Assembly: GCA_030248135.1 (NCBI GenBank)
Contig: JASANC010003917.1
Location: 124,001-188,000, forward strand
Direction: 5' to 3'
Origin: Theristus sp. LFF4_11
Taxonomy: Eukaryota; Nematoda; Chromadorea; Monhysterida; Xyalidae
DNA length: 64,000 nucleotides
The translations under genes and the position numbers were made by a program. The first letter of the stretch is position 1. Each line of letters starts with the position of its first letter. This document shows, piece after piece, positions 47,035 to 58,557 of the stretch. The notes under the pieces are model-generated. The model did no database searches, was not told where the DNA came from, and was given only the letters and a program-made list of their open reading frames with translations.

Positions 47035-48981
47035 TACCTAATATGTTAAAAAAACAACCAATCATCACTTAACGCGCAGGCGCAGCAACCTCCTCCATTA
47101 TTTAAATTTAGGGTCCTGCACGGAAAAACTGTACACGACACTACGGTAGCTCAAAAAACAATATTGAGGATTCAAAAAATATGCTTTTTTTCAAATATCA
47201 ACAGAACAAATTAATGCTGAGAAAGATATTGCGCTCTCAAGACATTGAATTCGACATTCGAGTACCGCATTGTACTGCGACAACTGACTAATATTTCAAC
47301 AACTCGTCGCGTTCATGGCTGAACCTCAGTACTGTATCCTTCATGTTATGCACTAATCGGGTTCCTCCAGCACGTCATAGCAAAAATAAGTTCGAGCAAG
47401 AAGAAAATTTATGAAGCTGACAACTTATTTGCCCAAAAAAGCGTGATAAAATGCCAAAGTTCGTGTAATTTCTGCCAATTTTTTGGTGTTCCGCAGAACT
47501 TCACAGCTTGTTGCTTCCGAAACATTGAAAAATCACCACAGTACTTACTTCGCGCCATGAACACGTCGCAGTATTTCAAGCAAACCTGGCACGTACACTG
47601 TATATTCATTTACTGAGAGCCCCGATTGATAAAACTCGATTTCTCGCACCAAATATTCAACACGCAAACCCAACCCGAAAAAGATTTACAACAAAAAAAT
47701 TGTGTGGAAAAACGCAAACATCATGATTCGTCCGTCGCATGACGCTAACGCACAGAAACTGTGAAAATAAATCGGGTTTTGGTGTGATCAGAAACCAGCT
47801 TCAAATAAAGTAAAACAAAACACAACGTGGCGGAGGAAAGGGACAAAAACGAATAAATTTCATTTTTTTATCATTCAAATTTCAATCCTTTACCATTTTT
47901 AAATTCAACGGAAAACTCAGCAGATTGAGTTCACAAACATACAATGACAACTAACCCTGAATTACAATAACGCCATAGCAACAACACAAATTGTGATAAT
48001 AAATGGAGACCAAAAAATGAACATAATTCTTCTTGCGTACACGCAAACACACACGAATCAAACGTACCAGACAAACACAGGACTCTGGCTGCTGCTGCTG
48101 TTGCAGGGTGTGCGCCTGGGCGGGCTGTGCCGTTTGCCTTTCCTGGTTAGTCCCGTTGCGCGACACAGATATCAGGGTAGCTGCCCGCGAATTTAAAAGC
48201 ACATTAAACATCACACACGTCTCCGGTCCTCGTCAGCTTTGTATCGATCAGACTGAAAAACTGGTCACAAAAAAACGTGGTCGTATTTTAACGACCTACT
48301 ATTTGATCATCATGAAGGCGGCAAATGAGCTTTGTTCTGAAAGTGGCACAAACAAAACACAGGGAACAAAGGGTTTTTGAGGACATGCGGCTGTTTTGAA
48401 ACCGTTACGCCCTTTTTGGGCGTTTGAATAAATTTTAAAACGGTGAGTCAACAAAACGACTGGTTCTAAACCGGTTTTCACAAGCACAAAACCTTTTTAG
48501 CCGTCTACATCTGTTACTTATTTTATTATACAGATAGAATTTTTAACTGGCATCATAAAGCTTCTGAGAACGGTCGTCTACTTTTTTGGCATTGGTCGTG
48601 GCCGCATATAAAGGCGTTGTTTTCGTTGTGTTTTGGGCCACTCTGCCAATTCGTGTTTCTTTGGATTGTGTTCTTTCTGAATAGCGTAGTAACGGTCTGT
48701 TTGAGAAGTAACAGCACGTAAATATAGATGGAACCGAGAACAAGGAAACTGGTTGTGTAATATTGGATAGCAACGTAATCATCAGGCCGCACACAACTGT
48801 AACCAACCCTAAACAATGAACGTATGAATTCAATTCAGTATGAACGCTTGAGGCCGCGACTCGGAGAAAGTTCGTTGGATTCAAAACCATTGCGCCGTAC
48901 ATGGTGGACACTTCAGATTGATAATAAATGCAATAAATACACCATAAAAACGTTATTTTGTCAGGCAAAACGCAAACTTTT
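47035..48981. other. Space downstream of the GT11 gene, no supported gene
   Basis: This A/T-rich stretch should contain the GT11 3' UTR. A minus-strand open frame at 47951-48214 includes a Gln run and coding-like codons (about 48080-48190) but lacks convincing splice sites, and I do not call it. Confidence 0.5.
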
Positions 48982-51900
48982 TCACAGGGCTATCCAATGC
49001 GGAAAGTAGAAGTCTTCACCGTTGTACTGTCGCTCCAGCGATGAGTTCGGAACGGCAAATTGTTCCTGAAGTTGTGGTTACCGATTTTGCAATTTATGGG
49101 AAAGTCCAAAAGCCAAAACAATATTCCTGCTGGTGGGTGGATTTTACCTCGTGTATTTTTTAATGTTGCAAATTTGTGTTCTCGACACAAACACACTGGC
49201 ACTGACCACTCCAACCAAGCACAGCGACACACTGCAGCGGTGCCTTACATACTTCGGCTCTTGGTTTTAGGTGAAAAGAGAAACGTCAGTTTTTTGCCTT
49301 GTGGGATGCGGACTGACACCGCGAGTGCTGGACCGGGTCGGTTTTGCGGGGCCGAAAAGAGGAAGGGCGACCGGGGCGGGCCGGGGCGCACCCCCCCCCC
49401 CCGGCACAAGAAAAAATACGGGGGGGGCGGGCCGGCGGGGGGCAACGAGCGACCGCGGGGCCGGGGCCCGCGCGCCGGGCGGGACACAAAAAAAAAACCC
49501 CCGACGCGGGGGGGGGGCGGCCGGGCCAAAAAAAAAACACACAAAAAACAGACCCACAAATAGTCACACACCCACACAAAAAAAAACACAGAAGGGGGCC
49601 CCGCGGGGGTGAGGCGGAGACCAGTTAAAATATAAATTATAGAAGACCGGCGGCGGGAGAAGGAAAAGGAGAAAAAAAAAAAAAAAAATTATATTTTTTT
49701 AATTAAATTAAAAAATTATAATTAATTTTTTTAGTGTGGAAAAGGCCTTGGCAATTTGACAAAAAATTAAAAAAATTATTTATTTTTGGTGGGCGGGGGG
49801 GGGTGGATATGGTGGGGGGGGGGGGGGGGGGGGAGGGGCACAACCCAGAGCGGAGAGGGGAAAAGAACAAAAACACACCTACCTTCAGGGGCACCCGCGG
49901 GGCGGGGGGGGCCGGGGGCGCGGGCCCCGGGGGCCGGTGGGGTGGTGGGGGGGTGAATTGAGAGGCAAAACACGAGACGTGATGTTGTCGGTGGGAAAAT
50001 GGGGTCGCCGAAACCAAGTCTGAAATTTTCACCCTCCTCCCATATGAGTGGGGGTCATATGGTAAGTCGGTGGCTCCTCATATGGTGATATTCGGACTCC
50101 CTGAAAAATTCTGAACAACTTTCATTAAAAAAAATTTAAAAAAAATTTTTTTAAAGAAAAAAAATAGAAAATTTTTTTTTCTTGACATCTCTAGGCAGAA
50201 CTCAGAAAACTTTCTTCGAAGTACTGCAATTCAAACCACACGGCACACAAACACAGTGAATGGTCAATTATGAGTATGAAAACATTTCGAGCTTCTTGTG
50301 CAAATCGACTAACCACAATCAGAATGCGTTTCAGTTTCAGTTTGCGATTTTCGGAATGTGTTCAGCATATTTCGAAACTGTTTCTCAAATCACGCCACTG
50401 TGCAACAAAACACGAAGGTTGTTTTCGTGGTAAGATGTGTCAGTGTTAGATGTTTTTTACAGTGATCAATTGTCGTGTTGCCTCACTCACTTGATAAGTT
50501 GTGATTCCATTTGCCAGAAAAGCACCCCACCATCCAAACGTGCCAGTTGACATGATCGTATGATTGCAAGTGGCGAGGACACACAGGTCAACTTCGGCCG
50601 GTTGACTTGGCAAAACTGTGACGTCCACCGCGTTTGGTGCCGCCGCTTTGTTCCACCAGAGTTCGTCACCGACGATTAAGAAATGTATGCAACTTGTTGC
50701 TGAGTTGTGTAACCTGGCGATTTTGAAAGCAAGCGCGTGTGGAAAAAAAATTAAATTTTAACTTTTATTAAAATGCTGTGACGCTACCTCATAAATCGTG
50801 AATTTTTTTTAATGTTTGCGAAAAAAAATATTCCGATTTTTCTCGGAGTCCAAGGAACTGTTCTTCACTGACCTTTGTCGAAAATATTTGATCGCTTTAT
50901 GCAGATACTCCTTAGTGGCAGGTTCGTATTCATTGTCCCAGGTCATATCGCCCCGTCTCATGTGAGCACCGATCAAAGTGCACCGATCTGCGGACGTGCT
51001 TCTTGCGGTTCGAATTGCGTCAGCGACGATTTTTTGACATTGTCGTCGAACGCTCTGAAAATGCCCAAACAAAACACATTTCTGTGTGCAGCAAACATTG
51101 ATTTGCGAAAAAAATACTTTACAAAAACAAGAATTTGGAACCTTTTTAAAGCGGAACTCCGCGTTTCGCACAATGTGCTCGATGGAACTGAAGTACCGCC
51201 AACTTTGCAAGTATCCACTCAGCATGTAGTTGCGCTGCGTATTCGCCCTCAAACTGTCCAAAAGTTCGCGATTGAATCGACAACAGGGTCCGGTGTCGAA
51301 ATCGGTCCACTTTTTATTGTGCTTTCCACGTGAACGAGGCATTATTCGCTTGACCAGAGTTAGACTGTCGAACGCAACTAACAGTTGTTGCCAATGGGTG
51401 CCGCGTAATTCCGCTCGTCGGTTGCTGGAATGAGCCAAGCCAATCAGTGAAGCGTACAAAAACATTTGATTCCCGAGGCGGCCAGCAGTTTCGGTTGAAA
51501 TCGACGTTTGAGCGTTCTGCATTTTTCTTGAAAAGAAACACGCAAACGCTGAGTTTCAGAGTGACGGAGGGCTTTTGGGTTTATTAATCAGACAAATCAC
51601 ACCAAGTTTGTGACTAAAATTAGAGAAAATGTTGACTTGTAGCAAATACGTATCGTTGAATGTTGACTGAACGTTCAATTCAACACTTTTCTACCCATCC
51701 ATTTTATTTCGCAAAAAGCACGAAACTACGATAAAACTGTATGAGTACTTTTGTGTTTTAGTGTCTCTCTCGTGGTTTCAATGCTGAAAATATCACCGTT
51801 TTCTTGCCATTGCTAAATTTCAAACAGACGGACAGCAAGAACCGCATCATTCCTGAACTTGAAGTTTGCAATTTCTGAAACTCAGCCCTTGCTAAATCGA

Positions 51901-52090
51901 GCTGCTGCTCGTGCACTATGCAGTGATCGAAATCGTCAATGATGGCTTCCGAATCCGTTGAAGTGTTACGCCACATGATTTGGAACAAACTTCGAATCAC
52001 TTTCATTGGTTTTTCCGTCAGAAAGCTCGCACCGATGAAACAAATGAAAACGAGAGAACCGAAACGTTTCTGCTGATTGGTGCATCGCAT
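48982..52090 (-). CDS. GT11 family alpha-1,2-fucosyltransferase
   Basis: GT11 enzymes move fucose from GDP-fucose to galactose in the Golgi lumen. Exons 52090-51797, 51516-51142, 51054-50873, 50692-50491 and 49065-48982 join in phase to 378 residues, the usual family size. Visible motifs are the GRLGNQM opening (about 110), HMRRGD (about 254-259, the GDP-fucose-binding HxRRxD motif), CNHTIMSTGTFGWWGA (about 326-341) and the C-terminal GEDFYFPHW typical of the family. The first exon supplies a short hydrophobic stretch (GSLVFICFIGASFL) suited to a type II anchor; this exon is less certain because an ATG directly before the second exon could also serve as start. The 87-bp intron at 51055-51141 has no stop in frame. 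The last intron holds an anomalous G/C block and a hAT fragment. Confidence 0.88.
49340..49964. other. Anomalous G/C-homopolymer block, probably unreliable sequence
   Basis: About 600 bp changes abruptly to runs of G, C and A with almost no normal codon or repeat texture (for example a run of about 20 G near 49814-49833). It ends as abruptly at a hAT-type fragment. Nothing else here looks like it. Long open frames across it on both strands are products of the homopolymers. It lies in the last GT11 intron, so the gene model is unaffected. Confidence 0.65.
49965..50200. mobile_element. Diverged partial hAT-type MITE, third copy
   Basis: The block with GAGGCAAAACACGAG, a CATATGAGTGGG segment, AACTTTCATTAAAAAAAATT and a degraded terminus (TTGACATCTCTAG) follows the order of the right half of the 5288-5953 element. 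The left half is missing and meets the anomalous G/C block. Confidence 0.5.
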
Positions 52091-53392
52091 ACCGGCAGGC
52101 GGGCGCTACTTCAAAATCAGCGTTTTTCTGCAACGAAATTTCAGTTGAAAATTGTAGTTTTTCAACTCAGACTGAACAAGTGGCAATTCTGGAGTCTGCC
52201 AGAATGTCAGAGCAACTGCAACACTGTTGTTTTTTTGCCATCCGGTTCGGCGGACCACTTTCAAACAGAATAATCAAATTCAAAAGAATTAACCAAACAC
52301 TGTCTGGTATTTTTGCGAATTCAAGCTTGTGTGTGCTGTGGGCCAGTCGGGCACTTGTTGCTCTGGCAACAATAGACTTTTCATGTTCGTGTATGGACCA
52401 ATATTGAATGTTTGGCATTTGGAGTTTCCTTCAGAGGTCCTCTGTTACATTCTTGTGATTCGGAACGACACTGATAAAAAGTACAGAAAAAACATGTGTT
52501 CAAAAATACACTTTCTGAGACATGGTTGCATGAACAAAAAACATGACAAAGTTTGACAACAATTTGTTAGAAAAGCGCAATATGAAAACCATTGTACTGA
52601 CAAGCCGTGTTCTTCACATTAACATTAATGAATCATGAATGAGCAACATTTCATGTAATATTTAAAATAAATTGTACAATAGATAGTACATTTTTGTAGA
52701 TTATCGAACTCATAGGTGATTTGAACTCGAATCGATAATCATTTGTGTGTGTATGTGTGCTTTAAGAAAGTTGAGCCTCATGGTTGCATAAAACTTTGTG
52801 CACAATCAGAAACGCACAGCAAAATCAGCATCAAAAAGTTTTTAAAAATATGGCGTGTTGTGTTTGGTGTCGATTGCATGAGTTTGGATTTGTGTTGAAC
52901 CATCTCAAAATTTTAACTCAATATTGAATAATTCAAAAAATCCGTTTTCTATGTGCAACGCTCTTTGATGAAAACACGGAAATGTTTATTTAAGGCACAA
53001 ATCAATAATCAAGCAGCGTTTGAAAAGCAATTTATGCAGTTTTTGTTCTTTATTTGATGTCTTCAAAAATTGAAAAAAAATCACACGATGATTGATTAAA
53101 GTTTGCCCGGAAAATGCAAAAAACAAGTACTTTGGTTATTTTTTCAATTTTCTGCTTCGATTTTCTGCAAATCTGAAATTATGGAAAAAAATCACATAAA
53201 AATAGTGTTTCATTTCAACCAAACGCGGTACAATTTTTCGTCGTACAGTAATTCAAAATTACTCATGCTCTGTATATTCTGCGAAAAAGCGACAAGTTTA
53301 AACAAACATACTTTGCACTTTTTTGCCTTTCTCGGGCTAATTGTGTTCTGTTTCTCAGCTGGCTCATGGTAATTTTTATCAAAACAAATTAT
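52091..53392. other. Space between the GT11 and MARVEL genes
   Basis: Both genes are on the minus strand, so this holds the GT11 promoter and the MARVEL 3' UTR. It is A/T-rich, with no repeat or exon I can support. Confidence 0.5.
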
Positions 53393-56300
53393 TCACAGCA
53401 TTGAAACGCCTGTTCGCAACGCTAGCACCAAATCGATTATGTAGAGCACCATTGCCAGAAATGCTAGGATCTGCAAATACACCACATTATTGTTTTTTAT
53501 GGGATTTTTCAGGTATTTCACCCCATGGTGGAACAGGATGCGCTTTCTGCCACCCACACGGTGCGCAGACGTTAAGGAGCATTCATGAAGCAGCATTTAG
53601 CGACCAGGTAACTGTGTTGTAACACAACTATGTGTCACTAAATACTGCTTCATGAATGATGCTTTTAGGAAATTCGCGGCGACATGCACCCGCAAAGCCG
53701 GCTAGCGCATCGTTTTCCACCACACTATCGCACGGGCACAACGAATCAGCTTTCAAAAAATACTACAACTTTGACACACTCTGTTTTTCAAATGGACCAA
53801 TCGTATGTACAGTCAATTCCGAAGCAACCAACCAATCAGCCATGATGTACAGTTTATTTCGTTGAACCTGTCATTTTTTTTGCAGAATGCAGAGTCTGCG
53901 AAACTTTACGGTAAACTGAACCGGCTCGGGGTTGGTCGAGGAATCAATAGAAGCCCGCATTTGTAGCAAACTAATGTCTGTATTCTAACCCCTGCGGGAC
54001 TGCAAAAGATGACAATGCTAAAGAAAAAAACAAACTGTACAGTTTCTGATCAAACGCAAAAAACCGTTTCACAACAATGCCACATTTGCCATACCGTTGC
54101 AATCGCCCACTCCCAACGCCCACACGCAATCGGGTGGCGGTCGCCGTACGGCGGATAGCACGCGGCGTACCACGCCTCAATGATGGCGCCAATGAGGTAC
54201 ACCACAATCGACAACGCGCTCAGGGTGGTGTCCTGAAGACGCAGAACACTCGTTGGCGACAAGTGACACTGGTCGTGTGCGCATGCTGTGTGTGCGCCGC
54301 GCAACACTAATCAGGCACATTATTGTCGCTGAATGCAATGATTGGTCTGGCTTGACTCCTTGTTCGTCGGTTTTAACAGGTGTGTTATTGCGTCCGTTTC
54401 ATTCGCGGCATGCAGTCGAACTCTTATAATTATTTATAGGCAATCAGATGATTGGTTGGTGATCACGTGCACAATGCTTTCACTGCAGGCGTTGCCATAG
54501 AGGCGAAATCTGTTTTGCAAAAAAGCATTCATCACGTGCTCACCAACCAATCAGCTGATTGCCTACAGTTTTGAGTTTGACTGTAAGTATACTGTTCTGA
54601 GTGGGAATGTTTTGGGCAGGCTTCTGCCTGTTGTTGTCGGTCGGACGGACAAGCCAGACCACACGGCTGATGAAACCGCAAAAAAGCGAACTTTCCGTAT
54701 TGCAGAGGGGAGAACATAAATGCGTAAACATGGTAAAATGCAAGCTAAAGTTGCAACACCAAAGCACTCGTGAACTCTGCTTTTACCGTGTTCCGCCAGG
54801 CCTGATAGCGCCGCGATGTCTGCGTCGTCAACAGCAGACAAAGCGTGACAAACACGGCGATGGAAAACAGAATGACAACAACGATTTGACCCTGCGTTGA
54901 GGTGCTCGAAACGAACTGGCCGAAGCCGTACGACCAACTCGGTGCGGTAATCAGCACAATCGCGAGCACACCCACAAACTGAAAACATCGTTGGAAACGT
55001 TGCTTAACCACGCCAGTTGCATCTATGCCTTTGTGACACTCAGAGCCGCTGATGTTCTGCTTCTTTTCCCCTTCTAGTTCACTCTTTTTATTTTGTTTTA
55101 CATTCGCTCAAAGAAATTCCCCAATGCGCGCCCTTGTTCGTGGCCTTTTCAACGTGCCATTTCCGTTCTCCATGCCCATTCATTTCAATGACAACATCCT
55201 TTTCAAAACAAACGAAGTTCCAAAACAACAGCCGAAGGGTGTGGTTCTTCGGTAACCTGAGATGCTCGTGGATACGTTCATCTTAGGTTAGCGCAGAACA
55301 CCGCTCGGTTGTTTGCCCAACCACAGCCCGGCACAAAAAGTGGAATCTCACGGAAATGAGCCTGAATAATGGAATGGCACGGAAAAGGGCATGAATAAGG
55401 GTACGCTGAAGGGAATTCCTCCAGGCATGTATGTACAAATGCAAACTATTTGGCGTTCTCACTAACCATCTGCGCGGCCTTGACGGCGTAACGCCACGCG
55501 ACGGGATACTTGCGGTCAGCATAGGCGGCGGTGCCGGGCACCGGGTACGGGTAGCGCTTTCCGAATGCACCGCCTTGACCGCGGAATCGTGTCGACGCCG
55601 CCGTGGTGACACTCGGCGCGTACATTGTCTGTCTTTGGTGGTAGCGCGACGGTCGCTCGAAACCGATGACCGACGGGCCGGCAGCCGGTTGCGCACCGTA
55701 TTGACCGGCGGTGCCGTAGAACGACTCCGCTGGTGGCGGTGCAAACTGCGGCGGTTGATACTGATATGGATACGGGTACTCGGGAAACGTCTTACGACGG
55801 TACGCGGTCCCGCTGCGCTTGTAGTAGACGGGCCGCGGGAACTTTAGCGGGCCGCTGAATGAGCGCAACCGCTCGTCGTAGTAGTAGCGACCGTCGGCGT
55901 AATCGAGGTACGCCGGCGTTTTCTCCTCCGGTACACGGTAGTAGAGGCCTGTGAAATGCGGTCACTAATCATTCAAATCAACGAAATACGACCCGTTTTT
56001 TGTGGACAGTGCGGTATTAATTTTTTAGGTTCTACGACGTTTGCACAGACATGTTTAAGAAACTCGGGGCACTTCACCAATTTTTCCCGTGCCATGTGTG
56101 AAACTGTTCCAAACGCGCGCTGAGTCGCAGAACCATAAACGTGTTTTAACTCAGAAAGTTGTTTTTTTTGGCATACCCGGCGCTGCTCGAAGCAGACGCG
56201 ACGGCGCGGTACGAGCCCGTCGGTACCTCCGATGTTTGCGGTCAGTCTCGTAAGGCGGGTGTATCGGCGGGCCCTGGGGTACATAGCCGCTGTCGCGGTG

Positions 56301-57781
56301 CGTCGTGCCTCCGCTCGGGTAGTACGCCAGATTGATTGGGATCTGTAGTTTTTTTCGCTGTCGTAGGTGGAATAGAACACGCAGGTGTGATTGAATTCTA
56401 TGTTTTGACTTGACCAATCAGTGGTGCGTAGCACAAAAAGAGCCAATCAGCTGGTTGTATACCATACCCTTATGTCAATTCAACTGTAGCAAAATGCATA
56501 GTGGAATAATCCTAAACTCAAGAACTGATTGAACTATAAAGACGAAAAACATTTGTACATTATAGCAGGTGCTGCAAAAAAATTGAAATTGCAACAATAA
56601 TAAAGCACTCAGTGAAGCGGGGAACTGTAAGAAAAAAAACGCACTCTGCTGCAATAGTAACCAGCAGAACAAAAACCTGTCTCTAAAGAAAAAATCTACA
56701 TTAGGGCGTGGTGTACTGGATCTGGGTGTGATCTTTGGAAAAAAGACCGACGAACAAAACTATATCGCTGCCTTGTGCAAATAGACATACTTTTCAAAAC
56801 GCCAGTGATACCAACCAACTATTGTTACGAAATTGAGTTGAAGAATAAAAAAAACACCACGGCGAAAGAGAGCGAGAGACAGCTCAACGGGCATCGTAAA
56901 TGGCATCCAAAATGCAGTGAGAGCGAGTCACGCACAAAACCGCGCCTGATACGATTATGCAACCACGACGAGGAATGACTGTTGCGGTCGCAAGCAAGCA
57001 ACCAATCAGCGTGTCGCAAGCAAGCAACCAATCAGCGTGTCGCACGCAAGCAACCAATCAGCGTGTCGCAAGCAAGCAACCAATCAGCGCGTTGCAAGCA
57101 AGCAACCAATCGGCGCGCTGCACTCGCCTCGTCTAACGAAGTGAACGGCCGTTGCGAGCCGAATCCCGTGTATCCGTAGTAGTGCGCCGGCACCGCGTGT
57201 CGTCGTGGTCGTCGGCGTCGTTGCTGTCTCGCGTGCTGCTGTCGCTGCCGTGCGCTGATTGGCTGTTTACTCGCTGTCTGCTGCTGCCGACGCATAATAT
57301 AAACGTCGGCGGGGATTATCCGAACGGTCAACCGATCACCACCGCTAGCCGCTAGTGATCCGCCGTTGATCTGACGGCGAAGCAACGGTGGTTGTGTTGA
57401 TGTTGTCGTTGGTTGTTGTTGTTGAACGCGGAAAACTGCGCGACCCGGCGTGTGTGTTGTTGTAGGAATGTTGTGTTGTTGTTGCGCTGTGTCGGCGACT
57501 GTCGAGTGCCGCCCGTAGTAAGGCGCTGGGGCAAACGTAAATTGTGCGTTAACACTGTCGTTAATATTATTAATGTTAGCGGTGTTGCTGTTGCGACGAC
57601 GCAAACACTCGCCCGCCGCCGTTGTACTGTTTGTTCTAGCAGACGAGCTCAGCTCAGTTAACGTGTAACTGCTGCTGTTGTTGTTGTTGTGCAGCCAGTG
57701 ATCCACCACGATCGGATTGTAGAAATCGTGTGCGTTTTGTCGCGTATTCCATCCAGCTGTTGTAGCAACGTTGTACAACAT
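53393..57781 (-). CDS. MARVEL-domain four-pass membrane protein with long Tyr/Pro/Gln-rich N-terminus
   Basis: The 3' exons 56342-56177, 55948-55467, 54978-54787, 54232-54095 and 53470-53393 join in phase. They encode four hydrophobic segments in MARVEL order: FVGVLAIVLITAPSW, QIVVVILFSIAVFVTLCLLL, LSALSIVVYLIGAIIEAWYA, and ILAFLAMVLYIIDLVLAL near the C-terminus. The loop between the third and fourth segments carries CYPPYGDRHPIACGRWEW. MARVEL proteins act in vesicle traffic and cell junctions. Upstream lies a cytoplasmic region rich in Tyr, Pro, Arg (YPYPYQYQPPQFAPPPAE), and a first exon from ATG 57781 rich in Asn, Gln and Ser. The 3' border of that first exon is unclear because a CCAATCAGC minisatellite starts there (57000-57115). 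I cannot name an orthologue. Introns carry several MITEs. Confidence 0.75.
53579..53662. mobile_element. Short palindromic MITE (GGCATTCATGAAGCAG family)
   Basis: The arms GCATTCATGAAGCAGCATTT and AAATACTGCTTCATGAATGA surround a central GTTGTAACACAAC palindrome. It lies in the last intron of the MARVEL gene. Confidence 0.75.
54413..54583. mobile_element. MITE with CAGTCGAACTC ends and CCAATCAGCTGATTGG arms
   Basis: This is the best-preserved short family member: left CAGTCGAACTC, then GGCAATCAGATGATTGGTTG, and right CAACCAATCAGCTGATTGCC, then GAGTTTGACTG, 171 bp in all. CACGTG lies inside each arm. It sits in a MARVEL gene intron. Confidence 0.75.
57000..57115. repeat. Minisatellite of about 26 bp, CAAGCAACCAATCAGCGTGT units
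   Basis: About five units of CAAGCAAGCAACCAATCAGC plus a short linker (GTGTCG, GCGTTG) run head to tail. The array overlaps the probable 3' edge of the first MARVEL exon, where the frame reads into RRLVACLQRADWLLAC. The core CCAATCAGC is the motif also found in several MITEs here. Confidence 0.85.
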
Positions 57782-57843
57782 TCGCTTTTTTTACAATGCT
57801 TGCTCATCAGACGTAATACGCCGGGGTTATTTTCGTCAGCGTT

Positions 57844-58557
57844 TCATCCATTGTTTTTCGTAAAGATGATTACGGTAATTACTGTGTGCTGGGTCCTGCC
57901 ACGACGTTGACCCATATAGACTCCGAGCGAACTTTGTCGCAGTAAAAGTAAAAGGCAAAAAAGAAGAAGCAATTTTGTTTTGTATTTGATCATTTGGTAT
58001 GACATGTTACTGTAGGTATCGTTATTGCACTTGGAATACCCGAAGATAATTTTAGAGATTTTAAAATTTGCTGTTCTTTCATTTCCAGTTTTTTTCTTTG
58101 CGTTTATCATTCGCATGACCAGATTTAGAAGAAAACTCGATTTCGTGAGAAGAAGGGTGTCGTGAAATAGTGATGCTGTCGTTTGGGATTGACTAGAAAG
58201 GACCATTGAAAAAAACAGAAACAGAGCACTGAAAACCGTTTGTTCAACAAAAGTTTGCACTTCTGTTGAATGTTTCAATCGCAAATTCACAAGCAGCCAA
58301 TCAACGAGACCTGTGTGCGAAGGGTTCAAAGTTTTCAAGTTTTTTTTAATTTCAATAAAGCCACTTGATTCTGCAAGCGTTTGGTGTTCGAATAATGTCA
58401 GTTTAAACGATTGTTGATCAGCCTCATTGCAGCGTTTGAAGTTTCCCGCGCGCTGATTGATCATATCAGTCAAATTCAGCGTAACAACTTGTCTCTTGTA
58501 ACTTATGAAACTCAACAAAACAAACTTCTTGAGAGAGTAAACTTTTTCAAGCTGCAA
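57844..58557 (-). CDS. Hypothetical open frame, doubtful
   Basis: A 237-codon uninterrupted frame lies just upstream of the MARVEL first exon on the same strand. It has hydrophobic stretches (FSALFLFFSMVLS; LLLLFCLLLLLRQ) but no family signature, and its A/T-rich codons are unlike the G/C-richer exons nearby. It could be a chance frame in the MARVEL promoter region, a decayed gene, or a taxon-restricted membrane protein. No splice sites tie it to neighbours. Confidence 0.2.
   Translation of the reverse strand: MQLEKVYSLKKFVLLSFISYKRQVVTLNLTDMINQRAGNFKRCNEADQQSFKLTLFEHQTLAESSGFIEIKKNLKTLNPSHTGLVDWLLVNLRLKHSTEVQTFVEQTVFSALFLFFSMVLSSQSQTTASLFHDTLLLTKSSFLLNLVMRMINAKKKTGNERTANFKISKIIFGYSKCNNDTYSNMSYQMIKYKTKLLLLFCLLLLLRQSSLGVYMGQRRGRTQHTVITVIIFTKNNG

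Noticed and set aside
47951..48214. Minus-strand exon with a Gln run (TLQQQQQPES)
   Set aside because: Codon texture is suggestive, but there is no clear acceptor or donor pair and no gene to join it to.
49245..49628. Several overlapping Gly/Pro/Arg-rich frames on both strands
   Set aside because: They arise from G/C homopolymers in a block that is probably unreliable sequence.
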